In this document: in pieces, positions 34,480 to 42,264 of the stretch
Position numbering within the stretch: position 1 is the first letter of the stretch
How the letters are laid out: each line of letters starts with the position of its first letter
Source of the DNA: Streptomyces sp. CB01635
GTDB lineage: Bacteria; Actinomycetota; Actinomycetes; Streptomycetales; Streptomycetaceae
Direction: 5' to 3'
Length of the DNA stretch: 64,000 nt
Assembly (NCBI RefSeq): GCF_002803065.1
Contig: NZ_NNBL01000012.1
Coordinates: 62,001-126,000, forward strand
Notes under the pieces: generated by a model
What the model saw: only the letters and a program-made list of their open reading frames with translations
Databases searched by the model: none
Told to the model about the DNA's origin: nothing
Made by a program: the position numbers and the translations under genes

Positions 34480-35211
34480 TCAGTGCGCCACGGCACGGGC
34501 CATCGACCCGTGATGCGGCTGCATCGGAACCCTGCCGGGCTCCGGCGCTCCCCTGCCCGGCGGGGCCGGGCTGCGGCGTGGCTGAGCGGCCACACCGTTC
34601 TGGACGTCCATCACGGCGTGCGCCACGAGGCCGCCCATGGGGTCGTGCCTGATCAGGTCCCGCAGCCGGGAGCGGGACGATCGTCCCTCGTTCCCCGGAT
34701 ACAGGTGCTTGCCGAGTCCGACCGCGTGGGCCAGTGCGGCGAGCGCCGCGGTCCGTGGGTCCGGCGGTACGCCGGTACGGATCGCGGTGTCCAGCCGGGA
34801 CCTGATCTCCCGGCTGATGGCCGTCTCCGTCGCCTGGTAGCGAGTCGTCGGCAACACTCCGCACATCTGGCCGGCCACGGCATGGACCATGCCGCACCTT
34901 TCCAGATGCGAGAGATACGTCTGGCGGAGCCCCAGTCGGGGCCCGCCGATCCAGTGCACCGCGCGTACCGGGGTGCCGCGCCTTCGCAGCAACTCCAGTG
35001 CGCAGTCCAAAGTCGGATCTCCGGTCGGCCGTGGTGCCACCACGGCGATACGATCCCCGTCTGGGGCTATCCGTCCGGCCAGCGCCAGCTCTACTAGCTG
35101 TGCTCCGGCCAGACCTAGGTCGAGCGACTGCGGCTGCGCTGTGGTACCCGTGGCCGGGTCCAGAGCGAGCAGCAGAAGCTCCTCCGGAATTGTTCTGCGG
35201 CTCCTGCCCAT
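34480..35211 (-). CDS. GPP34 (Golgi phosphoprotein 3-like) family protein
   Basis: A 243-residue GPP34-domain protein. The N-terminal block IPEELLLLALDPATGTT (about 8-24) followed by GLAGAQLVELALAGRI (about 34-49) is characteristic, and the C-terminal PRTAALAALAHAVGL near 152 also fits. The eukaryotic relative GOLPH3 binds phosphatidylinositol-4-phosphate; the bacterial role is unknown. Streptomyces encode many copies, often near XRE/DUF5753 genes, as here. GGGGAGG lies about 5 bases before the ATG. The last 30 residues are proline- and arginine-rich. Confidence 0.88.
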   Translation of the reverse strand: MGRSRRTIPEELLLLALDPATGTTAQPQSLDLGLAGAQLVELALAGRIAPDGDRIAVVAPRPTGDPTLDCALELLRRRGTPVRAVHWIGGPRLGLRQTYLSHLERCGMVHAVAGQMCGVLPTTRYQATETAISREIRSRLDTAIRTGVPPDPRTAALAALAHAVGLGKHLYPGNEGRSSRSRLRDLIRHDPMGGLVAHAVMDVQNGVAAQPRRSPAPPGRGAPEPGRVPMQPHHGSMARAVAH

Positions 35212-35406
35212 CCATGCCTCCCCGCGTGGATGAATGACAGGGTGACCCCTCTCACATTGGTCTGTCGAGGGTGCGTGGGTGCTTTGTGCGGGAACCAGTA
35301 GGTATGTCGTTCTCGTCTACCACGTGGGTGAAGCCCCCACACAGGACACTGGTACATGGTTCGGACAGCAGCGGCGTAGCGCGTGGCGCGTAGCGAGGAG
35401 GCATCG

Positions 35407-37815
35407 GTGGCGGGGACCCCCGACAGGTCGAAGCAGCAGGAGTCGTCGGGAGGACCGACCCCGGAGGAACGGGACCCGAGGCTCGCGATGGCGAGGCAGT
35501 CGCCGGAGCGGGTCGATCAGGCGACGGCGGTGTTCTCCGTCCGGGACGTTCCGGCGGCGGGGACGGAATCCGGTTCGGCGGAGGATTCTGCGCCGGATCC
35601 GGACTCGGACTCCGACTCGGGCTCGACGGACGCCTCCGGCGCGGAGGGCTCGGGCGCCTTGGATTCCGGGGCGGACCCGGAGCCCGAGGCGGGTTCCGGG
35701 GACGGTACGGAGCCGGGTTCCGGCGACGAGCCGGGCGACGCACGCCTGCGTGCCGCGGTGGCGGCCTGGGTGGCGGGTCCGCGGGACGGCTCCGCCGATG
35801 AGCCCGAGGCGGCCGGTGCGGGTGGCCCTGACGCGGCGGAGGGTGACCGGGACGCGGACGCCCCCGAGGCGGACCGGGCGGACGAGCCGGAGGCGGCGGA
35901 CGACGCCGCCGAGTCCGAAGGTGCCGACTCCGGTGACGACGAGGCGGACGCCGCTGAGGACTCGGCCGATGCCGAGGCCACGGACGCGCCCGAGGAGTCC
36001 GACGTGGACGCGGACGCCGAGTCGGCCGACGCTCCCGAGGCAACCGTCGACGACGCCGAGCCGGCCGATGCCCCTGAGGCACCGGAAGCCGAGGCGTCCG
36101 ACTCCGACGCGGAGCCGTCCGAGGGCGCCGAGCCGGCCGATGAGGCGAAGGCCGACGCCGGGCCGTCCGAAGAGGCCGAGGTACCCGCCGACGCCAAGCC
36201 GGCCGACAAGGCGGAGCCGGCCGACGACGCCAAGCCCATCGACGCGCAAACCAAGCCCCCAGCCGTCGACCAGGCCACCGCCGTCTTCAAGGCCGTCAAG
36301 CCGCCCGTCGATCAGCCGACCCAGATGCTCAAGTCGCTCGGGTCCAAGCCCGCCGGTGCGGGCAAGGCCGAGTCCGATGCCGAGCGCACCAGCAAATTCG
36401 TACCGCTCAAGGGGTTCGACTCAGGGGCTCCGGCCAAGCCCAAGGCACAGCCCAAGGCGCAGCCCACCGCGCCGCCGGCGAAGCCCTACGTCGGACCCGA
36501 GCGCACCACCCAGCAGCCGCTCCCGCCGCTGCCCCCGCTCGACCTCCTGGCCGAGCTCACGAACACGCCGCCGCCCGCGGAGACCCGGGTCCGTACGGCC
36601 GTGCGCAGGGTCAAGATCTGGACGCCGATCGTCCTGCTGCTCGCCGTCCTGTTTGCGGTCGTACAGACCGTAAGGGCGCTGCCCGCGCCCACGCTGGCAC
36701 TGACCGCCAAGTCGACGTTCACGTTCGACGGGGACAAGGTGTCGCTGCCGTGGCCCGCCGAGGGCCAGGGCTCGATGGACGTGAGCGGCATCGGCTCGAT
36801 GGATCAGTTCGGCGAGCAGAAGCCCGTACCGATCGGGTCCGTGGCCAAGGCCATGACGGCGTACGTCGTGCTCAAGGACCACCCGCTGCAGCCGGGCAAG
36901 GACGGACCGTCCATCGACGTGGACGCGAAGGCGGAGACGGAGGGCGGCTACGACTCCGAGGGCGAGTCGACGCTGAACACCGTCAAGGAGGGCGACAAGC
37001 TCAGCCAGAAGGACGCCCTGTCGGCCATCATGATTCCGTCTGCGAACAACATCGCGCGGCTCCTGGCCCGTTGGGACGCCGGTTCCGAGGAGGCGTTCGT
37101 CAAGAAGATGAACGCCGCCGCGAAGGACCTCGGCATGACCGGCACGACGTACACGGACCCGTCCGGGCTGAAGGAGACGACCGTCTCCACCGCTCGGGAC
37201 CAGGTCAAGCTCGGCAACGAGCTGGTGAAGATCCAGGCCCTGATGGACATCACCAAGCTGCCGACGTGGAAGGACCCGTCGGGCAAGACGTGGCAGAACT
37301 ACAACCGCCTCGTCCCGTACAACAACGCGGTCGGCGTGAAGACCGGTTCGACGACCAAGGCCGGCGGCAACCTGCTCTTCGCCGCGACGAAGGACGCCGG
37401 CGGCGAGACCGTGACGGTCGTCGGCGCGATCCTCGGCCAGCACCGGGCGCCGATCATCGACACCGTCAACGCGGTCAGCAAGACGGCGATGCTCGCGGCG
37501 CAGGACGCGGTGAAGGCGTCGACGATCCTGAAGAAGGGCGACGTCGTCGGGTACGTGGACGACGGGCTCGGCGGGCAGACCCCGGTCGTGGTGACGAAGA
37601 ACGTCTCGGCGGTCGGCTGGGCGGGCCTGACCGTGAAGCTGGAGCTGGCGGACGGCGCCAAGGGCACCGTCATCCCGCACAGCGCGAAGGCCGGTACGCA
37701 GGTCGGCGAGCTGAAGGTCGGCGACGGTTCGGGTGGCGCGGTCACCGTCCCGGTCGCCCTCCAGAAGGACCTGACCGAACCAGGCTTCGGCGAGAAGCTC
37801 ACCCGCGTCGGCTGA
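35407..37815 (+). CDS. Membrane-anchored D-alanyl-D-alanine carboxypeptidase with long acidic N-terminal region
   Basis: An 802-residue class C low-molecular-weight penicillin-binding protein (peptidase family S11), which trims terminal D-alanine from peptidoglycan stem peptides. Residues 1-280 are a disordered, alanine/glutamate/aspartate/proline-rich cytoplasmic region with VDQATAVF motifs near each end. A single transmembrane helix (IWTPIVLLLAVLFAVVQTV) lies near 400-420. The extracellular domain has the serine nucleophile motif SVAK near 478, SANN near 548 and KTGST near 650. GTG 35407 is chosen because GAGGAGG lies 5 bases before it; GTG 35383 is an alternative. Its length is about twice the usual family length because of the acidic region. 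Confidence 0.9.
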   Translation: MAGTPDRSKQQESSGGPTPEERDPRLAMARQSPERVDQATAVFSVRDVPAAGTESGSAEDSAPDPDSDSDSGSTDASGAEGSGALDSGADPEPEAGSGDGTEPGSGDEPGDARLRAAVAAWVAGPRDGSADEPEAAGAGGPDAAEGDRDADAPEADRADEPEAADDAAESEGADSGDDEADAAEDSADAEATDAPEESDVDADAESADAPEATVDDAEPADAPEAPEAEASDSDAEPSEGAEPADEAKADAGPSEEAEVPADAKPADKAEPADDAKPIDAQTKPPAVDQATAVFKAVKPPVDQPTQMLKSLGSKPAGAGKAESDAERTSKFVPLKGFDSGAPAKPKAQPKAQPTAPPAKPYVGPERTTQQPLPPLPPLDLLAELTNTPPPAETRVRTAVRRVKIWTPIVLLLAVLFAVVQTVRALPAPTLALTAKSTFTFDGDKVSLPWPAEGQGSMDVSGIGSMDQFGEQKPVPIGSVAKAMTAYVVLKDHPLQPGKDGPSIDVDAKAETEGGYDSEGESTLNTVKEGDKLSQKDALSAIMIPSANNIARLLARWDAGSEEAFVKKMNAAAKDLGMTGTTYTDPSGLKETTVSTARDQVKLGNELVKIQALMDITKLPTWKDPSGKTWQNYNRLVPYNNAVGVKTGSTTKAGGNLLFAATKDAGGETVTVVGAILGQHRAPIIDTVNAVSKTAMLAAQDAVKASTILKKGDVVGYVDDGLGGQTPVVVTKNVSAVGWAGLTVKLELADGAKGTVIPHSAKAGTQVGELKVGDGSGGAVTVPVALQKDLTEPGFGEKLTRVG

Positions 37816-37835
37816 CGTCCCAGTAGGCCTCACGC

Positions 37836-37874
37836 AGAAGCGCCCCCACGGCACACAGCCGTGGGGGCGCTTCT
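37836..37874. terminator. Strong bidirectional terminator
   Basis: A perfect 17-bp stem (AGAAGCGCCCCCACGGC and its complement) with a 5-base loop between convergent genes. Confidence 0.92.
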
Positions 37875-37902
37875 CGTTGCAGGCCCCCGCAAAGGGATCC
37901 GC

Positions 37903-39609
37903 TCACTTCTCCTTCGGCGGCACGCACTTGGGCGCCGTCTTGCCGGACGGTCCCCCGTACTGGGAGCTGATCCGGACGTCGCCCGGCTCCTTCACCGTCA
38001 GGCGCGTGAACTCGCCCTCCTCGCGCAGGCACCCGTCGTCCGCCCACAGCCACGGCGAGTACGCGATCCGCACGATGATCGAGCCGGCCTTCGGCATCCG
38101 TACGACGAGGTTGGCGCCGTCGGAACGGACCACCGAGCCGGGGGAGTCCACCAGCGGAACCGCCTTCTTCACGCGGTAGATGTGCCAGTTGGCGTCCTGC
38201 CACACCGATTCGAGGTAGCCCGGCTCGCTGGACACCAGCTTGTGCTCCAGCTCCGCGGGGCCGTCCGGCTCGCCGTTGTAGACGACGACGAAGCCGACCG
38301 CCCACTCGGAGAGCCAGGCGTGGTACGACGCGGAGGAGAAGGCGCCCTCGGGCACGTCGGTGCCGCCGTGCCCCTCGTAGAAGAGCCGTCCGCGCTCGAC
38401 GTCGGCCTGCCGGTTCCAGCCGCGCGCCATGTTGATGTAGGGCGCGAGGACGGCCGCCTCGCGGTGGTCGCGGGCGGGGACGACCTCGACGCGGGTGCGT
38501 TCGGCGCCGAGTTTCTTCAGCGTGGAGACGACGCCGTCCGTCTTGACGGCCCACTCGGGGACCTCGGTGTTGGCGACGACGTCGGCGATGGTCTTGCCGG
38601 ACAGCCAGCCCAGGGAGAGGACGATCGCGGCGACGCACATGACGCGCTGGCGGTGGAGCGGGAAGTACCGGCCGCGCCGGCCGTCGTAGCGGGGCCCGCG
38701 GTCCCGGTTCATCACGGCGGCGAGGATCAGCGCGGGCGCCACGATCTCCGTGAGCCGCTCCACGTTCGTGCCGATCGGGGTGGCGATCAGATAGGTGAGC
38801 AGCACGCCGAGCGCGTACACGGCGGTGCCGAGGCGCACCACGCGCCAGGCGCGCGGCGCGCACACCAGGACGACCGCGCACAGGATGACGGGCGGGAAGA
38901 TCCGCTCGAACGGCATGGGCTGCTCCCCCTTGAACGGGAACAACCAGGTCGTCACGCCCACGATGAGGACCGGCGGCAGGACCAGCGACAGGGCCTTGCC
39001 CCACTGCCGGTTCAGGAGCCACGCGGCGCCGGCCACGACGAGGAAGAGCCCGGCGACGGGGCTCGCCATCGTGGACAGCGCGGCGCACACCGTCGCGATG
39101 ACGATGCGCCGGCCGTTCATGTGCGCGAGGACGGCGGCGAGCCCGAAGGCCACGCCCAGCATGAACGTCGAGCGCCCCGACACGACCTGACACCACAGCG
39201 AGAACCCCACCACGAGGGCCGGCCACAGTGGTCTTCGGATGCCGGTGCGTTCGACGATCGACGCGGCCAGCCAGGTCGACGAGACGCCGGACAGGAGCGT
39301 GACGGGGATGACGCCGAACAACGCCATCAGATAGGGCGAGATGAGGCTGTAGTTGGCGATGTGGAGGCCGCCGTACCAGAACAGGTTGTACGCGGAGCCG
39401 GGGTACATCTTGGCGAACTCGGCCCAGGCCACCTGTGCCGCGAGGTCGCCGCCGCCGGTGGCCAGGAACGCCAGCCACAGGACGTGCAGCGGCAGTATGC
39501 AGGCGGTGACGAGCAGGGCCGTCCGGTGCCGGCCGTGCCAGGGCTCGGGGATGTCCGGGGACCGGCGCGCGCGTGCGGCAGAGGGTGGAGACAGTTCGGC
39601 AGAGGCCAC
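37903..39609 (-). CDS. Polytopic membrane protein, glycosyltransferase- or MFS-like
   Basis: A 568-residue integral membrane protein. About 10 hydrophobic helices lie between residues 30 and 350. A soluble C-terminal domain of about 200 residues probably faces outside and ends in a cysteine-containing tail. The layout, with WAEFAKMYPGSAYNLFWYGG after helix 1, resembles GT-C-type glycosyltransferases or unassigned Streptomyces proteins that are often labelled MFS transporters. No clear catalytic motif is seen. GTG 39609 is favoured, with GGAACG upstream; a TTG at 39639 would add 10 residues. It is monocistronic. Confidence 0.65.
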   Translation of the reverse strand: MASAELSPPSAARARRSPDIPEPWHGRHRTALLVTACILPLHVLWLAFLATGGGDLAAQVAWAEFAKMYPGSAYNLFWYGGLHIANYSLISPYLMALFGVIPVTLLSGVSSTWLAASIVERTGIRRPLWPALVVGFSLWCQVVSGRSTFMLGVAFGLAAVLAHMNGRRIVIATVCAALSTMASPVAGLFLVVAGAAWLLNRQWGKALSLVLPPVLIVGVTTWLFPFKGEQPMPFERIFPPVILCAVVLVCAPRAWRVVRLGTAVYALGVLLTYLIATPIGTNVERLTEIVAPALILAAVMNRDRGPRYDGRRGRYFPLHRQRVMCVAAIVLSLGWLSGKTIADVVANTEVPEWAVKTDGVVSTLKKLGAERTRVEVVPARDHREAAVLAPYINMARGWNRQADVERGRLFYEGHGGTDVPEGAFSSASYHAWLSEWAVGFVVVYNGEPDGPAELEHKLVSSEPGYLESVWQDANWHIYRVKKAVPLVDSPGSVVRSDGANLVVRMPKAGSIIVRIAYSPWLWADDGCLREEGEFTRLTVKEPGDVRISSQYGGPSGKTAPKCVPPKEK

Positions 39610-39736
39610 TGCGGCGTTCCGTTCCGGTCGGACGGGCAATTGTGTTCGGATAGACGCTAGCCGTGGCCCGAGAGTTGGTTGACGCGCCCTTGATATTCAC
39701 GGCAAATCTACGCAGGGCCGTCGGCCTGCGACGCGG

Positions 39737-41041
39737 CTACGCGCAGATGTCGTCCGGCGCGTGCGCCTGCTCCGAAGGGCCCGACAACGGTCCGGCGATC
39801 CGGCTGCGGACGGTCTCCAGCTGCTTGAGGAGCGTGTCGAGCGTCGTCGTACGCCGGTCCTGGAAGTAGGTCAGGACGGCCCGGTAGAACGCGTCGCGCA
39901 GCACGGGCGGCATCACGTCCGACGCGTCGAAGCACAGGGTGTCCGTGTCATCGGTCAGATGCGAGGCGACGGCCGCGCCGGTCGGGTCGTCCGGCTGGGG
40001 GTCGCTCGCGTCGGGGAAGAAGGGCCGCAGGTGCGGCTGCGTGGCCCGCGACCAGGTCTTGCGGCCGTCCTCGCTGGTCAGGAGCGTGACGAGGTCCTGC
40101 GCCGCCTGGTTGTCGGTGAGTACGGCGGCCATGTCGCCCGACACCTCGTACGCGTCGTTGTACGCGGGCTGCCCGTGCAGGAACCGGGCGGCCGGCTCCA
40201 CGCGCAGGGTGTGGTCGCCCATGGCGCCCGGGTAGAGGGAGCGGATGAAGGAGCCCTGGTGTTCGTGGGTGCAGCCCGGGAGCGAGCCGCCGAGGAGTCC
40301 GCGCTTGGTGGCCGTCGGGTCCTTCGGGTCGGGTGTGCCCTCGAACGACATGGTGAGGGAGTCCTCGACGGACTCCGGCGTCCGTGGGCCGAGGATCTCG
40401 GACCAGGTCGTGAAGGCCCGGCGCACGGCCGCGTCCTTGTCCCAGTGGAGGCGGCCGGTGGCCCACCGCGTGTACGTGTCCGGGCCCGCCTGGTGGAGGA
40501 GGATGTCCTCGATCCAGTCGGTGCCGGGCCAGCCGGAGGTCGCGTCCGCGGCCATGCCCACGCACCAGTTGGGCGCCTTGGCCCCGGTGCTGCGCTTGCT
40601 CCACACGATGCTCTTGAGGTTGACGCGCAGCGGCACCCAGTACGTGCGGCGCCTGCCGTCGAGCGTGAGGGTGGGGAACCAGGGCGGGTAGCCGCGTTCG
40701 GCGGCCTCCGGGGACAGCGGCTCGAGTTTGCGGTCGGCCGCGTACTCGGTGAGCTCGCCGATGCTGTTGAGGATCGCGACGTCGGGCGGGGCGCCGGCCT
40801 CCAACTGCGCCACGAGGGTCTCGCGCAGGGAGCGGGTGCCCTTGTAGACGTAGTGGTCACCACTGCGGTGCGACAGGCGGGCGAGGGCGGCCTCGAACGC
40901 CGCGCCCTCGTCGCCCGTCCACGGCCCGAGCACGACGACGGTCCGGTGCGTGTCGCCGCCCGCGCAGCCGCCGGTGAGCGCGGTGAGGGCGAGCAGGCAG
41001 GCGGCGAGCGCGAGCCGCAGCACTCTGTTCCGGCGCCTCAT
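39737..41041 (-). CDS. ABC-type extracellular solute-binding lipoprotein (family 1)
   Basis: A 434-residue exported lipoprotein. The signal peptide ends in a lipobox at LTGGCAGG (cysteine near 26). VVVLGPWTGDEGAAFEAALA near 35 and GAPPDVAILNSIGELTEYA near 82 are typical of family 1 (sugar/oligopeptide type) binding proteins. No permease or ATPase gene is adjacent. The start overlaps the stop of the upstream membrane protein (ATGA), and that gene in turn overlaps a PknG-like kinase. It therefore probably serves as the extracellular sensor of a kinase pathway, as GlnH does for GlnX and PknG in mycobacteria, rather than in uptake. The ligand is unknown. Confidence 0.85.
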   Translation of the reverse strand: MRRRNRVLRLALAACLLALTALTGGCAGGDTHRTVVVLGPWTGDEGAAFEAALARLSHRSGDHYVYKGTRSLRETLVAQLEAGAPPDVAILNSIGELTEYAADRKLEPLSPEAAERGYPPWFPTLTLDGRRRTYWVPLRVNLKSIVWSKRSTGAKAPNWCVGMAADATSGWPGTDWIEDILLHQAGPDTYTRWATGRLHWDKDAAVRRAFTTWSEILGPRTPESVEDSLTMSFEGTPDPKDPTATKRGLLGGSLPGCTHEHQGSFIRSLYPGAMGDHTLRVEPAARFLHGQPAYNDAYEVSGDMAAVLTDNQAAQDLVTLLTSEDGRKTWSRATQPHLRPFFPDASDPQPDDPTGAAVASHLTDDTDTLCFDASDVMPPVLRDAFYRAVLTYFQDRRTTTLDTLLKQLETVRSRIAGPLSGPSEQAHAPDDICA

Positions 41042-42264
41042 ACGGCGGTCCCCGGGCGCCCCACGAGCAGATACTCGCGTCGGTAGGCGTGGAGGGTGGC
41101 GCCTATGACGCCGGCGACGAGGAGGCCGACGGGCGCAGCCCAGGGGGCCACTGCGTCGAGGCCGGCGAGCCGGCGGTTGTCCAGGACGTCGTCCATCGAG
41201 TCGGCGAGCGTGACGATGGCGCGGTGGTGGTGCGGGTCGAGCGGGTCGGTGCGGCGCTCCTCGAAGATGACCTCCGTGGACGGCGAGGTCACCGCGTACA
41301 GGCGGCGGGCGATGGGCACGGTGTCCTCCTGGGCGGCGTGCGCGTACAGCCCGCTGAGGGCGATCACGGGTACGGCGAGCAGCGGCAGCGCGGCGGCGAG
41401 CAGCGGCGGGCTGGCCAGGATGCGGAAGCGGATCCGCAGGAAGCGCAGGGTGCGCCACAGGCCGGCGGTCAGCAGCACGAACGCGACGGCCGACACGGCG
41501 GCGGCGGTGACGGCGGCGGGGCCGAGCGTGGCGCGCGCCTCCAGGCGGTGGCGCAGGGCGCGTTCGAGATCCGAGATGCGGTCGACGACGGTCGTCGCCT
41601 CGCTGCCGGTGACGGGTGCGCAGCGGGGGTAGGGGGCGTAGCGGCCGGTGGCGGGTTCGTAGGGATCGTGGGGATCGGGCGAGCAGAGCATGCTCTGGGC
41701 GTAGGAGAGTCCGGCCCTGTACAGGGACCCGTCGGAGACGTTCGTCTGGGCCCAGGCGATCCAGCGCTCGTAGCCGTCGACGAGGCCGGAGACGACGTCG
41801 AGCTCCTGGCGCTCGGCCGCGGTCAGGGCGCCGCTGCGCGAGACCTGGCTGAGGTCCTGGGCGGCGCCGGTGATGCGGGAGCCGTAGCGGGGGCTGAGCC
41901 CGCTCAGTTCGACGGCGTCCCCGGCGCCGAGGCTCACCTCGGCCTCCCGCTGGGCGATCCGCAGTGAGATCCGCGCGTCGGCCAGGTCTCTGAGCGCGGG
42001 CGCGATGTGCGTGCGGATCGTGGCGGAGTCGTCGCGCAGGGACGTGGCGGTGAAGCCGAGTCCGGAGAAGGCGATGGCGGCGAGGAGGGGGAGGGCGACG
42101 AGGCGGTCGTGGAGGTAGGCGCGGTTACGGGGCGGGGCCGCCGCGGGCTTCGTGGCCCGCGCCGGCGGGGCCCACACGTACCGCCACAGCACGCGTACGC
42201 CCTTGAGTGCGGCGCTCGCGAGGCGCCTGGCCCACTCACCCGCCAGCCCCGGCGTGGGGGTCAC
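41038..42264 (-). CDS. Four-helix membrane protein, GlnX-like by arrangement
   Basis: A 408-residue membrane protein. TM1 lies near 55-75 (LVALPLLAAIAFSGLGF). A roughly 170-residue, mostly helical outside segment follows, with cysteines in CSPDP and PRCAPV. TM2 (about 255-275) and TM3 (about 293-312) form a hairpin, a second short outside loop follows, and TM4 is near 380-397. Mycobacterial GlnX also has four helices and links the lipoprotein GlnH to PknG; no direct homology was tested. The GTG start overlaps the kinase stop (GTGA) and the stop overlaps the lipoprotein start (ATGA), so the three proteins are made in concert. Confidence 0.75.
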   Translation of the reverse strand: MTPTPGLAGEWARRLASAALKGVRVLWRYVWAPPARATKPAAAPPRNRAYLHDRLVALPLLAAIAFSGLGFTATSLRDDSATIRTHIAPALRDLADARISLRIAQREAEVSLGAGDAVELSGLSPRYGSRITGAAQDLSQVSRSGALTAAERQELDVVSGLVDGYERWIAWAQTNVSDGSLYRAGLSYAQSMLCSPDPHDPYEPATGRYAPYPRCAPVTGSEATTVVDRISDLERALRHRLEARATLGPAAVTAAAVSAVAFVLLTAGLWRTLRFLRIRFRILASPPLLAAALPLLAVPVIALSGLYAHAAQEDTVPIARRLYAVTSPSTEVIFEERRTDPLDPHHHRAIVTLADSMDDVLDNRRLAGLDAVAPWAAPVGLLVAGVIGATLHAYRREYLLVGRPGTAV

